Shown: positions 38,321 through 46,749, counted from the stretch's first letter. The stretch is DNA of 64,000 nt from Sphingomonas sabuli (GCF_014352855.1 NZ_CP060697.1:806001-870000), one strand, 5' to 3'. Program-made: numbers and translations. The notes: generated from the sequence alone by a model not told the origin.

Positions 38321-38821
38321 TCAGCGAATGCGATAATGGTCGGCGACCCGGTCGAGCGCGATGGTCAGTACCAGCTTGCCCGCCCGCGCCGGCCAGCCGA
38401 GCGCGGTTTCGGCATCGCGCATGCCCTCGCCCGCGCAGACGACCCGCCACAGTATGTCGGACAGGCCTGGCCCCGCCGCCGCCAGCGCCGCGTCGAAGCG
38501 CCGCCGGGCATCGACTTGCCCGGCCAGCAGGTCGCGCGGGCCCGACGACCCGCCCCGCTGCCGGCCGATCGGCGCAGCGTCCCAATGCATCGTCACGTTG
38601 GGCGCCAGCCCGCCGCGCTCCCAATCCCGGCGCAACTGTTCGCCCGCGTCGAACTGGCGCCGGCTGACCAGCCCGCGTGAAAGCAGCCAGCCGAGCGGCG
38701 ATTCCGCGCCATTGACGGTTACCGACCGAACCGCCTTGCAGGCCCGCCCGCGGACTGTCTCGCCTTCGCGGCCGATTGCCTGCTCCCGCAGCAGCCGATT
38801 GTCCTTCGATGTGGTCATCAT
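38321..38821 (-). CDS. DUF6456 domain protein
   Basis: 166 residues matching the alphaproteobacterial DUF6456 pattern: 'ESPLGWLLSRGLVSRRQFDA', 'GERLRRDW'-like helix, 'VDARRRFDAALAAAGPGLSD' and 'GWPARAGKLVLTIALDRVADHY'. The C-terminal helices look like a DNA-binding helix-turn-helix, so a regulatory role is plausible but unproven. Its upstream region was split from the XRE regulator by the IS insertion. Confidence 0.75.
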   Translation of the reverse strand: MMTTSKDNRLLREQAIGREGETVRGRACKAVRSVTVNGAESPLGWLLSRGLVSRRQFDAGEQLRRDWERGGLAPNVTMHWDAAPIGRQRGGSSGPRDLLAGQVDARRRFDAALAAAGPGLSDILWRVVCAGEGMRDAETALGWPARAGKLVLTIALDRVADHYRIR

Positions 38822-38849
38822 GCCTCCGTTCGCCGCGTTCCCGAGTCGC

Positions 38850-38857
38850 GCACTATT
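38850..38857 (+). repeat. Left target-site duplication of the IS element
   Basis: GCACTATT, identical to 41112-41119. Eight bases is the duplication length known for the IS1595 family. Confidence 0.9.
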
Positions 38858-38881
38858 GGCAATTATATACTTTACTTAGCA
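38858..38881 (+). repeat. Left terminal inverted repeat of the IS element
   Basis: GGCAATTATATACTT followed by TACTTAGCA. Mismatches to the right end occur at positions 5, 16, 18 and 20 only. Confidence 0.9.
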
Positions 38882-38924
38882 GTCCGTGTCTGCCATACGA
38901 TCAGCACAGACAGGAAAGCTAACC

Positions 38925-39839
38925 ATGAACGTCAATATCACCGACCCGATCTTCCACTCCGAAGAGAAAGCGGAAGCGCACATCTTCAATTCGCGCTGGC
39001 CGGACGGTGAGCCGATCTGCCCCCATTCCGGTTCCACAAAGGTTCGTCGCATGGGCGGCAAAACCCAAGCTGGTATGTTCCTCTGCAACGACTGCCGCGA
39101 CAAGTTCACCGTGCGTACCGGAACGGTTATGGAGCGCTCGCATGTGCCTCTCCATAAGTGGTTGCTGGCAACGCACCTGATGGCCGCGTCCAAGAAAGGC
39201 ATGAGCGCCGCACAAATGGGCCGCATGCTCGGCGTGACCTACAAAACCGCGTGGTTCCTTTGCCATCGCATCCGCGAAGCAATGGATGAAGCTAACGGCA
39301 CCGGCCCGCTCGGCGGACCCGACAAAGTGATCGAAAGCGACGAAGCCTATGTCGGCGGCTTCAAGAAGAAGCGCCTGTCCGGCAAGGTCGCGCCGAAGAA
39401 GAAAGTCGTTACCCTCGTCGAGCGCGGCGGTCGCGCCCGTTCGTTCCACGTTACGCACGTCAACTTCTCAATCGTCCGCAACGCGCTCGTTACCAACGCG
39501 CATCGTTCGTCGCATCTGCGTACGGATGATGCGCGCTTCTACAACACCATCGGGCGTGAGTTCGCCAGCCACGAAACCACGTTGCACAGCAACCGTGAGT
39601 TTTCACGCGGCAACGGCAACCACAGCAACACTGCCGAGAACTTCTTTTCTATCCTCAAGCGTGGCGTGATCGGCACCTACCATCACTGGTCGTTGCAGCA
39701 CATTCACCGCTACCTTGCAGAGTTCGATCTTCGCTACTCGACCAAAGATGCGACCGACACCGATCGCGCAGCTGCCATCCTCAAGGGAATGGAAGGCCGT
39801 CGCCTGACCTATCGGCGGACTGGTTTGCTCACCGCCTAA
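38925..39839 (+). CDS. IS1595-family (ISXO2-like) transposase
   Basis: 304 residues. A zinc-ribbon-like N-terminus ('CPHSGS', 'CNDCRDKF') and the DDE-type catalytic core: Asp in 'VIESDEAYVGGFKKK', Asp in 'HLRTDDARFYN', and 'HSNTAENFFSILKRGVIGTYHH', where this family has Asn/Glu and a conserved Lys. It is intact and has no frameshift. The ATG at 38925 follows CAGGAAAG; it lies 43 bp inside the left inverted repeat. Confidence 0.93.
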   Translation: MNVNITDPIFHSEEKAEAHIFNSRWPDGEPICPHSGSTKVRRMGGKTQAGMFLCNDCRDKFTVRTGTVMERSHVPLHKWLLATHLMAASKKGMSAAQMGRMLGVTYKTAWFLCHRIREAMDEANGTGPLGGPDKVIESDEAYVGGFKKKRLSGKVAPKKKVVTLVERGGRARSFHVTHVNFSIVRNALVTNAHRSSHLRTDDARFYNTIGREFASHETTLHSNREFSRGNGNHSNTAENFFSILKRGVIGTYHHWSLQHIHRYLAEFDLRYSTKDATDTDRAAAILKGMEGRRLTYRRTGLLTA

Positions 39840-39945
39840 GTACTTTGCCGTGCGCCGCTGGATCGGGACGCCGCGCGAACGCTGGACTCGCAGTTAAGGC
39901 GGGTTCAGCTTCCCGGCGCCGAATTGACCGATAAAGGGAAAGCAC

Positions 39946-40206
39946 GTGGCCGCAAAAATCTATCTCAACGTAACGGAAGACGTTGATCCTGCTCTCGACA
40001 CACTTTTCCACTGCGAAAAGATGCCGGCCTTCGAGGGAACTGACAAAGAAGAAAGCCTCGCATGCGGATCATGCAAAACTGTAATTGGGCGGAATGTCAG
40101 CACGCGAACGGTCTACGAAAGGTTCCTAACCAGAGGGAGGAAGCTTCTCGTTCGCTGTGATTGCGGCGCCTATAACATCATCCCAACTAAGGCAGGAGTT
40201 ACTTAG
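39946..40206 (+). CDS. IS passenger: small zinc-ribbon-like protein
   Basis: 86 residues from a GTG with AAGGGAAA seven bases upstream. Four cysteines form two pairs (Cys40-x2-Cys43 and Cys71-x-Cys73), suggesting a small zinc-binding fold. No family is recognised. It lies 106 bp after the transposase on the same strand, inside the IS, so it is a candidate passenger gene or an accessory transposition factor. Confidence 0.6.
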   Translation: MAAKIYLNVTEDVDPALDTLFHCEKMPAFEGTDKEESLACGSCKTVIGRNVSTRTVYERFLTRGRKLLVRCDCGAYNIIPTKAGVT

Positions 40207-40250
40207 ATCGAGAGGGTCGCCAAGTTTATATGTCCCTACCGGTGTAATGA

Positions 40251-40382
40251 TCAACGCACCGCTCCTTTGCGGCTCTTATTGTGCGGCTTGTGCGGCGTCT
40301 GGAGCATCCGCTTCAGCGCCGCATCTGCCCGCCGCTTTGTCTCTTCTTCGGAGTAGGTTTCGTCTTTAGGATCGTCAGCCAT
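40251..40382 (-). CDS. IS passenger: 43-residue charged protein, divergent from HEPN gene
   Basis: Short ORF MADDPKDETYSEEETKRR... ending NKSRKGAVR. Its acidic N-terminal half, helical 'ADAALKRMLQTPHKPH' and basic tail resemble a widespread unannotated small-protein type in Alphaproteobacteria. Its ATG (40382-40380) overlaps the plus-strand ATG of the HEPN gene (40381-40383), and each start has an AGGA about nine bases upstream on its own strand. This symmetry supports both starts. Function unknown; an antitoxin-like partner role is speculation. Confidence 0.55.
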   Translation of the reverse strand: MADDPKDETYSEEETKRRADAALKRMLQTPHKPHNKSRKGAVR

Positions 40383-40974
40383 GTTCAGCATCCTAGTCCA
40401 GCTAGATCAGCATCCGGAAGAGCGGGATCTGATCGGCAAGATTATACTCGCTTATGGCGTCCTCGAAGTCGCCCTTCTTGAGTGTGTCAGGGCCGCACTA
40501 GATGACGACATCTACACCGCAACACGAGTCATGTACCGACTGAAGAGCGAGAGTAACCGCTTGGAGGTGGCCGACGCGCTCGTTAGGCACAAAATGACCA
40601 GTTATAAGATCGGGCCGGCCTGGGAAGAGGCATACGCCGCATACAAGTTCTGCAAAAACGTCCGCAATAGCTATGCCCACAGCACGTGGGTCAGTGATCC
40701 TGACGGGACATTGCGATTTGGGGATTTAGAAAAATCTGCAAAAAGCGCTGTGGGAAAAAGCAACATTAACTTCAGGCCGCTCACCAAGCCAGTCCTAGAG
40801 GCCCAGTACGCCTACTTCACTCAAGCTCACCATCTGATGCTTTACGCGCTCGATCAGTTTCAAACAGCTGCGAAGCATCCCCGAAAATTGGCTCAAGATC
40901 AGTATATCCTAAAGCCACCGCGAGTACCTCGACCGAAGCTCGATAGTCGTGGAGAGGCACCGACTCCCCGATAG
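40381..40974 (+). CDS. IS passenger: putative HEPN-domain protein
   Basis: 197 residues, mostly helical. 'NVRNSYAHS' contains Arg95-x4-His100, the Rx4-6H signature of HEPN ribonucleases, with Asn after the Arg as in many active members. The N-terminal 'IILAYGVLEVALLECV' and 'RLEVADALVRHKM' would be the supporting helices. HEPN proteins often act as RNase toxins or antiviral effectors. No MNT or other known antitoxin is adjacent; the divergent 43-residue ORF is the only neighbour. The assignment rests on motif and helix pattern only. Confidence 0.6.
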   Translation: MFSILVQLDQHPEERDLIGKIILAYGVLEVALLECVRAALDDDIYTATRVMYRLKSESNRLEVADALVRHKMTSYKIGPAWEEAYAAYKFCKNVRNSYAHSTWVSDPDGTLRFGDLEKSAKSAVGKSNINFRPLTKPVLEAQYAYFTQAHHLMLYALDQFQTAAKHPRKLAQDQYILKPPRVPRPKLDSRGEAPTPR

Positions 40975-41083
40975 AGTTGGAGAGGTGTGAGGCGGCCTCG
41001 ATCAACGCCCCTTCCACTGATTGTTGGATACTTCCGCGAACCGCTCCGGTTAGTACGCCCTCCGATTTTTCCGATTCGCTCAT
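40817..41083 (-). CDS. IS passenger: 88-residue hypothetical protein, antisense to HEPN 3' end
   Basis: 88 residues (MSESEKSEGVLTG..., with 'EGALIEAASHLSNSIGESVP'). The start lies five bases inside the right inverted repeat; the last 158 bp overlap the HEPN gene on the other strand. Composition is protein-like and amphipathic, but the ribosome-binding site is weak, so this may be chance. Confidence 0.4.
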   Translation of the reverse strand: MSESEKSEGVLTGAVRGSIQQSVEGALIEAASHLSNSIGESVPLHDYRASVEVLAVALGYTDLEPIFGDASQLFETDRARKASDGELE

Positions 41084-41087
41084 GCTT

Positions 41088-41111
41088 TGCTCACTTAAGT
41101 ATATAAGTGCC
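41088..41111 (+). repeat. Right terminal inverted repeat of the IS element
   Basis: Reverse complement reads GGCACTTATATACTT then AAGTGAGCA. It also contains an internal palindrome CACTTA...TAAGTG. Confidence 0.9.
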
Positions 41112-41119
41112 GCACTATT
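41112..41119 (+). repeat. Right target-site duplication of the IS element
   Basis: GCACTATT, exact copy of 38850-38857. Confidence 0.9.
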
Positions 41120-41178
41120 GCCACAACGGCGAAACTGTAGGACAGATAGAAACCTGTTTGGTTCGTGGAGGCTCGGCT

Positions 41179-41766
41179 ATGATCACTCGGATTCGCGAAG
41201 TACGACGGGCGCGGAAGATGACTCTCGACGAGGTCGCTCGGGCCTGCGACCCGCCGACCACCGCGCAGACCATCGGCCGGCTGGAAACGGGCACTCGCAC
41301 CGTCTCGCTCGGCTGGCTCAACCGCATCGCCGCCGCGCTCGGAGTCGAGGCGCAGGACCTTGTGGCAAGCGGCGACGCGCAGCCGCAATTGCCTGTCGCG
41401 GCGGTGATCGGCGCGGGCGGCGCCCACGCCCCGACCAGGACGGCCGTGGTCGTCGCTCCACGGCCGCGTGACGGGCAGATCGCCCTGACCGTATCGGCCA
41501 GCCTCGGCGATTACCGCGCCGGCGACGAACTGTGGTGCGAAACGCTGCAGCCGGAGGATTTCGGTCGCGCGCTCAACCGCGACATCCTCGTTCCGCGCCC
41601 GGCCGGGCGCTTCCTGTTCGGGCGGCTGATCGGACGCGAAGCGCCGGACGCCGCGGATTCGACCGGCAAGCTACAGCTGCTGCCGCTCGGCGCCGGGCTT
41701 CGCCAGCAGGTGATCGCCAATGCACCGTGGATCGCGATGGCGACCCGGCTGGTGCGCAGCCTCTAG
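41179..41766 (+). CDS. XRE-family transcriptional regulator
   Basis: 195 residues. The N-terminal helix-turn-helix (about 5-60, '[28 protein letters not shown]') is Cro/CI-like. The remainder (about 75-190) may be a beta-rich sensor or S24-like domain ('[20 protein letters not shown]'), but no Ser/Lys protease pair is evident. The ATG at 41179 has GGAGG eight bases upstream. The IS ends 67 bp before the start, so its native promoter may be altered. The stop overlaps the convergent trmFO stop by 4 bp. Confidence 0.85.
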   Translation: MITRIREVRRARKMTLDEVARACDPPTTAQTIGRLETGTRTVSLGWLNRIAAALGVEAQDLVASGDAQPQLPVAAVIGAGGAHAPTRTAVVVAPRPRDGQIALTVSASLGDYRAGDELWCETLQPEDFGRALNRDILVPRPAGRFLFGRLIGREAPDAADSTGKLQLLPLGAGLRQQVIANAPWIAMATRLVRSL

Positions 41767-43115
41767 TCGGCCAGCGCCGCCTCGCCGCGGACCGTGCCGC
41801 CGCGAACCGAATGCAGCCACGCGCCGAAATGCGCGCGCGCCCGGTCGGTATAGGCTTTGCGCCGGTCGGCTTTCTTCACCCGGCCTTCGGGCGGTGGCAT
41901 CAACCCGAAATTGACGTTCATCGGCTGGAACGTCTCGGCATCCGCGCCGCCGGTGATGTGGCTGAGCAAGGCGCCGAGCGCGGTTTCGACCGGCGGCGGC
42001 GCCAGCACCTGCCCGCGCTCCTCGGCCGCCGCGAACAGGGCGGCCGCCAGCCCAACCGCCGCGCTTTCGACATAGCCTTCGCAGCCCGTGATCTGCCCGG
42101 CGAAGCGGATGTTGGGCTTGCTCTTCAACCGCAGCTGCCCGTCCAGCAGGCGCGGCGAGTTGATGAAGCTGTTGCGGTGGATGCCGCCAAGCCGCGCGAA
42201 CTCGGCGTTCTCCAGTCCCGGGATGGTACGGAACACGCGCACCTGCTCGCCATGCTTGAGCTTGGTCTGGAACCCGACCATGTTCCACAAGGTGCCGAGC
42301 GCATTGTCCTGGCGCAGCTGGACCACCGCATAGGGCCAGCGGCCGGTGCGCGGATCGTCCAGGCCGACCGGCTTCATCGGCCCGAAGCGGAGCGTCTCCA
42401 CGCCGCGTTCGGCCATCACCTCGATCGGCATGCAGCCTTCGAAATAGGGGGTGTCGCGCTCCCACTCCTTGAACTCGGTCTTGTCCCCGTCGCGCAGCGC
42501 CTGGATGAACGCCTCATACTGCGCCTTGTCCATCGGGCAGTTGATGTAATCCTTGCCCTCGCCCTTGTCCCAGCGCGACTGGACCCAGGCGATGTCCATA
42601 TCCACGCTGTCCTTGTGGACGATCGGCGCGATGGCGTCGAAAAAGGCCAGCGCCCCTTCCCCCGTTTCCGCCGTGATCGCTTCGGCCATCGCGGATCCGG
42701 TCAGCGGGCCGGTGGCGATGATCGCCGGATGGCCGGGAAGAGCGTCGATCCGTTCGCGCACGATGGTGATGTTGGGATGACCCTCGATCGCTCGGGTAAC
42801 CTCGGTCGCAAACGTCTCGCGGTCGACGGCCAGCGCGGACCCGGCCGGGACCCGATGGCGGTCGGCGCAGCGCAGGATCAGCGAGCCCAGCCCGCGCATC
42901 TCCTGGTGCAGCAAGCCGACCGCATTCTTGTCCGCGTCGTCGGAACGAAAGCTGTTGGAACAGACCATCTCGGCCAGCCGGTCGCTGTCGTGCGCGGGCG
43001 TGGTGTCGCCGCCGCCGCGCATTTCGGACAGGCGGACGGTGAAGCCGGCTTCGGCCAGTTGCCAGGCGGCTTCGGATCCGGCCAGGCCGCCGCCGATGAT
43101 GTGCATGTCGGGCAT
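41763..43115 (-). CDS. trmFO: tRNA (uracil-54-C5)-methyltransferase, folate- and FAD-dependent
   Basis: 450 residues. The N-terminal FAD-binding motif '[19 protein letters not shown]' and '[20 protein letters not shown]' are diagnostic for TrmFO, which uses methylenetetrahydrofolate to make ribothymidine at position 54 of tRNAs. The conserved '[15 protein letters not shown]' is also present. The alternative SAM-dependent TrmA is not expected in this lineage. Cytosolic, single gene. Confidence 0.95.
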   Translation of the reverse strand: MPDMHIIGGGLAGSEAAWQLAEAGFTVRLSEMRGGGDTTPAHDSDRLAEMVCSNSFRSDDADKNAVGLLHQEMRGLGSLILRCADRHRVPAGSALAVDRETFATEVTRAIEGHPNITIVRERIDALPGHPAIIATGPLTGSAMAEAITAETGEGALAFFDAIAPIVHKDSVDMDIAWVQSRWDKGEGKDYINCPMDKAQYEAFIQALRDGDKTEFKEWERDTPYFEGCMPIEVMAERGVETLRFGPMKPVGLDDPRTGRWPYAVVQLRQDNALGTLWNMVGFQTKLKHGEQVRVFRTIPGLENAEFARLGGIHRNSFINSPRLLDGQLRLKSKPNIRFAGQITGCEGYVESAAVGLAAALFAAAEERGQVLAPPPVETALGALLSHITGGADAETFQPMNVNFGLMPPPEGRVKKADRRKAYTDRARAHFGAWLHSVRGGTVRGEAALAD

Positions 43116-43263
43116 GGCGGCGCCTGTACCGGCTCGCCGCCGCTGCTGCTACCCCGACGCGTCGCGCTGAACTTGAGCTAAGTTATTCCAATGTGGAGCC
43201 GCCTTCCGCTAAACCGTTAACTCGTCTAGGCATCCCTCAAGAAGCTTCTGGAGAGAGTCGGGA

Positions 43264-43335
43264 ATGCAAACCGTCGCAAGCGGGTTAACAAGCTGCGCCA
43301 ATCAGGTCGCGGCTCCATCGGGATTTGCCCGGTGA
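43264..43335 (+). CDS. Possible 23-codon leader ORF upstream of the tyrosine autokinase
   Basis: An ATG at 43264, with GGAGAG about ten bases upstream, opens a 23-codon frame (MQTVASGLTSCANQVAAPSG...) that ends in a TGA overlapping the kinase GTG as GTGA. It could couple kinase translation to an upstream ribosome. No amino-acid run suggesting attenuation is present. Evidence is only position and ribosome-binding site. Confidence 0.3.
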   Translation: MQTVASGLTSCANQVAAPSGFAR

Positions 43336-45554
43336 ACCGCGACCTCGCCGTTACAAACCCGGAAGCCTGGCCGATCCAGCCCTATGTCGACCCGGGCGCC
43401 CAGCAGCCCGAAATGGGACCGACGCTCGACCTTCGCTCGGTGTTGCACATCCTGCGCGAATGGCGCTGGCTGATCCTTGCGACCGTCGCCGCGGGCATTG
43501 CCCTGGCGGTGGTCTATACGGTGCTGACGACGCCGATGTACCGCGCGTCGGTCATTCTTCAGGTCAATCCGCCGACGGTCGAAATCCTCGACGAGGAAAG
43601 CGGCGACCGTTCCAACGATCCCGCGCCATGGGATTTCGTCGCCACCCAGGTCGGCCTGCTCAGCAGCCGCAGCCTGGCCGAACGCGTCGCGCAGGACCTG
43701 AACCTCGCCAACAATCCGAACGTCGTCGACCAGGAAAGCGACCCGGCGCAGCGGCTCAAGTCCGCTACCGACGTCGTCGCCGGCGGCCTGACCGTCGTCC
43801 CGCCGGACCAGGGGCAGCTGATCAGCTTCAGCTACGATTCCGAATCGCCGGTTCTCGCTGCGCAGGTCGCCAACGGCCTGGCCGAAGGCTTCATCAATTC
43901 GAACCTGCAACGGCGCTACGAAAGCTCGGCCTACGCCCGCAACTTCCTCGAACGGCAGATCGCCAAGACCCGCGGCGACCTCGAAAAGTCGGAGCGGCAG
44001 CTGGTCAGCTACGCGCAGCAGCAGGGCATCATCAACACCGCCACCGACCAGGGGTCGAGCCCGCTTTCGACCGACGCCAACTCGCCGACCGGCCAGTCGC
44101 TTGGGGACACCAACCGCGCGCTGTCCGAAGCGACCGCGCGCCGGGTCGCTGCCGAAGGTGCTTACCGCGCCGCGCAGAACAGCGGCGTCACGTCGACCGA
44201 AACGGCCAGCTCGCAGGCCTTGCGGCAAAGCCGCGCCGCGCTTGAAGGCGAATATCAGCAGAAGCGCACGCTGATGAAGCCGGAACATCCCGAAATGGTC
44301 AGCCTGCGGTCGCGGATCGCGGAGCTCGACCGCCAGGTTTCACGGGAAAATTCGAACGTCGCCGCCGGCCGCGTCAACGCCCTGCGCAACGATTACCAGG
44401 CTGCCGTTGCCGCGGAAAATGCGCTTCGCGGACGCGTTTCGCAGCTGAAGGGCGACGTGCTCAACCTGCGCGGGCGCAGCATCCGCTACGCCATCCTGCA
44501 GCGCGACGTCGACACCAACCGCGCGCTCTATGACGCCCTGCTTCAGCGCTACAAGGAAATCGGCGTCGCGGGCGGCATCGGTACCGCGCCGGTGTCCATC
44601 GTCGACCGCGCCGATCCGCCGGGTGCGCCGTTCAAGCCCAATCTGATGCTCAACCTGATCGTCGGGCTGACCCTTGGCTTCCTCGCCGGACTGCTCGCCG
44701 CGATCGCGCTCGAATATCTCAACGATACGATCAAGGACCGCGAGGATATTCGCACCAAGCTGGGCCTCGCCTGTCTTGGCGTCGTGCCCAAGCGTCCGGC
44801 CAAGGGCGACTTTGTCGAGGATCTGCGCGACCCGACCTCGGGCGTCGCCGAAGCCTATTCGACCATTGCGGCCTCGCTTGGCTTCAGCACCGAAAGCGGT
44901 GTTCCGCGCGTTCTTCTGCTGACCAGTTCGCGACCGGGCGAAGGCAAGTCGTCGAGCGCGCTCGCCTTGGCACAGAACTATTCGCGCCGCGGCCAGTCGG
45001 TCCTGCTGATCGACTGCGACCTGCGCAAGCCGGCGTTCAAGTCGCCGTCGGACGATATCGGCCTGACCAAGCTGCTCACCAATCACGAACCGATCAGCGG
45101 ACACATCTCGCCCACCCACTTCGAAAACCTGTCGCTGCTGGCATCCGGGCCGGTTCCGCCCAACCCGGCCGACCTGCTCGCCACCGGCCGCTTCCAGGCC
45201 ATCGTGCGCGAAGCGTCGTCCCTGTTCGACATCGTGATCATTGACGCCCCGCCGGTCATTGGCCTCGCCGACGCGCCATTGCTTGCAGCGATGGTCAAGG
45301 ACGTGATGTTCGTCATCGAAGCCGGGAAGACCCGCACCAGCGTCGCCCGCGAAGCGATCGGCAAGTTGCAGGCGGCAGGGGCGCATATCCTTGGCGCGAC
45401 GCTGACCAAGGCGACCGGTCGTCACTCCGCTTATGGCTACGGATACGGCTACGGTTACGGCTACGGCTATGGGTATGGGTACGGCGAGAAATATGGCGCA
45501 GTCGACAAGAACCGCACGTCCATCGCGCTCATCCCGAACCAGTCCGACGCCTGA
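43332..45554 (+). CDS. Wzc/GumC-type polysaccharide co-polymerase and tyrosine autokinase
   Basis: 740 residues. Two membrane helices (about 45-65 and 435-460) bracket a Wzz-like periplasmic domain with coiled coils. The cytoplasmic BY-kinase domain (about 500-710) shows Walker A 'SSRPGEGKSSSALAL', Walker A' 'LLIDCDLRKP' and Walker B 'IVIIDAPPVIGLADAPLL'. The tail contains nine Tyr-Gly dipeptides, the autophosphorylation cluster. It controls chain length and export of capsule or exopolysaccharide. The GTG start lacks a strong ribosome-binding site but overlaps a leader ORF. The O-antigen ligase/polymerase family gene follows two genes on. Confidence 0.92.
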   Translation: MNRDLAVTNPEAWPIQPYVDPGAQQPEMGPTLDLRSVLHILREWRWLILATVAAGIALAVVYTVLTTPMYRASVILQVNPPTVEILDEESGDRSNDPAPWDFVATQVGLLSSRSLAERVAQDLNLANNPNVVDQESDPAQRLKSATDVVAGGLTVVPPDQGQLISFSYDSESPVLAAQVANGLAEGFINSNLQRRYESSAYARNFLERQIAKTRGDLEKSERQLVSYAQQQGIINTATDQGSSPLSTDANSPTGQSLGDTNRALSEATARRVAAEGAYRAAQNSGVTSTETASSQALRQSRAALEGEYQQKRTLMKPEHPEMVSLRSRIAELDRQVSRENSNVAAGRVNALRNDYQAAVAAENALRGRVSQLKGDVLNLRGRSIRYAILQRDVDTNRALYDALLQRYKEIGVAGGIGTAPVSIVDRADPPGAPFKPNLMLNLIVGLTLGFLAGLLAAIALEYLNDTIKDREDIRTKLGLACLGVVPKRPAKGDFVEDLRDPTSGVAEAYSTIAASLGFSTESGVPRVLLLTSSRPGEGKSSSALALAQNYSRRGQSVLLIDCDLRKPAFKSPSDDIGLTKLLTNHEPISGHISPTHFENLSLLASGPVPPNPADLLATGRFQAIVREASSLFDIVIIDAPPVIGLADAPLLAAMVKDVMFVIEAGKTRTSVAREAIGKLQAAGAHILGATLTKATGRHSAYGYGYGYGYGYGYGYGYGEKYGAVDKNRTSIALIPNQSDA
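45432..45485 (+). repeat. Nine tandem Tyr-Gly codon pairs
   Basis: An imperfect 6-bp repeat (TAY GGN) repeated nine times in the kinase tail. It encodes the tyrosine cluster and could vary in copy number by slippage without shifting frame. Confidence 0.85.
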
Positions 45555-46749
45555 CGGAACGCCGCGTCCGCGGAGCGCCGCGGCAATTGCGGTAATCGCC
45601 ATACTGGCGCTGCTGCTCGCCGCGCAGGTGACGCGCGTCACGGTTGCCGCGCGCATCGTGTCGGCCGATCCGGCCGGCGCCGCGCGGCTGGCGCCGGACA
45701 TCCCGCCCGTGCTTGCCGCCGGCGCGATGGCCGAAGTCGGCGCAGCCGCCGCACAGGCCGCGCCGCCGCCGCCGCAGACCGCGCAAAAGCTGCGCCGGCT
45801 GGCCGCGATCGCGCCTTTGAATATCGAACCCTATCTCGTCGGGGCGGCGCTGGCATCGCGCGCGGACGATCTGGCCCGCGCCGAAACGCTGTTGACCGAG
45901 GCGCGCCTGCGCCAACCGCGCTCGGCCGCCGCCCGCTACCTGCTGGCCGACACGCTGATGCGTGAGAACAAGGTCATTGGCGCGGTCCAGGAAATGGCGG
46001 TCGTGTCGCGCCTTCTGCCCGGCACCGCGGTGCAGCTGGTGCCCGCTTTGGCCGATTATGCCCGCACGCCGGGCGCGCGGGACGAACTTGCCGCCGTCAT
46101 CCGGGCCAATCCGCTGCTCAAGCGGCCACTGCTCAACGCGCTTGCCGCCGACCCCGCGAATGCCGACCTCAGCCTGGCCCTTGCCGGGACCGACGCGCGC
46201 TCGTCCGATCCGCAGGACAAGGAATGGAAGACGCGACTGATCCGGGGGTTGATCGACGGCGGCGATTATCCGGCGGCCTATGCGCTGTGGCGGCGTTTTG
46301 CCGGTGTCGCGGGCGACACTCAGCCCCTGCTCTACAACGGCACGTTCCAGCGCGGCCCCGCACCGCCGCCGTTCGACTGGTCCTACACCACCGGCAATGC
46401 CGGCGGCGGCTTTGCCGAGCCCGCGGACGGCCGCTTGCGCGTGCTATATTACGGACGAGAAAATATGGCGCTGGCAGCGCAGACGCTGCTGCTCGCACCG
46501 GGCGCCTACACCTTCCAGGCCCCAGTCAGCGGCACGGCGGCGGAAGGCGCGCTGGCCTGGACGCTCGTTTGCGCGGGATCGTCCGCGCCGCTGATGACTC
46601 TTCCGGTGGGCAAGGGCGACAGCGCCCGCTTCACCATTCCCAACGGCTGCACGGCGCAGACCCTGACACTCAAGGGAACCGCCAGCGACATGGCGCAGGA
46701 CAGCGACTTGCGCATCGGCCCGGTCGTCATCGCGAGGGCCGCCCGATGA
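45493..46749 (+). CDS. Membrane-anchored hypothetical protein of the polysaccharide locus
   Basis: 418 residues. A Ser/Thr/Arg-rich N-terminus leads to one membrane helix (about 30-50, 'AVIAILALLLAAQVT'). A helical-repeat region (about 60-260, 'ARAETLLTEARLRQPRSAAARYLLADTLMR') looks TPR-like, and a beta-rich C-terminal domain ('PPFDWSYTTGNAGGGFAEP') resembles a carbohydrate-binding fold. The start at 45493 lies inside the kinase gene (62-bp overlap); no later start keeps the membrane helix. Its stop overlaps the next gene as ATGA, so it probably works with the polymerase in assembly. Confidence 0.7.
   Translation: MAQSTRTARPSRSSRTSPTPDGTPRPRSAAAIAVIAILALLLAAQVTRVTVAARIVSADPAGAARLAPDIPPVLAAGAMAEVGAAAAQAAPPPPQTAQKLRRLAAIAPLNIEPYLVGAALASRADDLARAETLLTEARLRQPRSAAARYLLADTLMRENKVIGAVQEMAVVSRLLPGTAVQLVPALADYARTPGARDELAAVIRANPLLKRPLLNALAADPANADLSLALAGTDARSSDPQDKEWKTRLIRGLIDGGDYPAAYALWRRFAGVAGDTQPLLYNGTFQRGPAPPPFDWSYTTGNAGGGFAEPADGRLRVLYYGRENMALAAQTLLLAPGAYTFQAPVSGTAAEGALAWTLVCAGSSAPLMTLPVGKGDSARFTIPNGCTAQTLTLKGTASDMAQDSDLRIGPVVIARAAR

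Larger units (their letters stand above)
38858..41111 (+). mobile_element. Complete IS1595-family insertion sequence with passenger genes (2,254 bp)
   Basis: The element is bounded by 24-bp terminal inverted repeats (20 of 24 identical) that both begin GGCA, and by a perfect 8-bp direct repeat GCACTATT. It encodes a full-length IS1595-type transposase at the left end and four smaller candidate ORFs to the right. The right half has visibly lower GC than the neighbouring genes. The joined flanks form an uninterrupted divergent intergenic region between the DUF6456 gene and the XRE regulator, so no coding sequence was broken. Confidence 0.92.
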
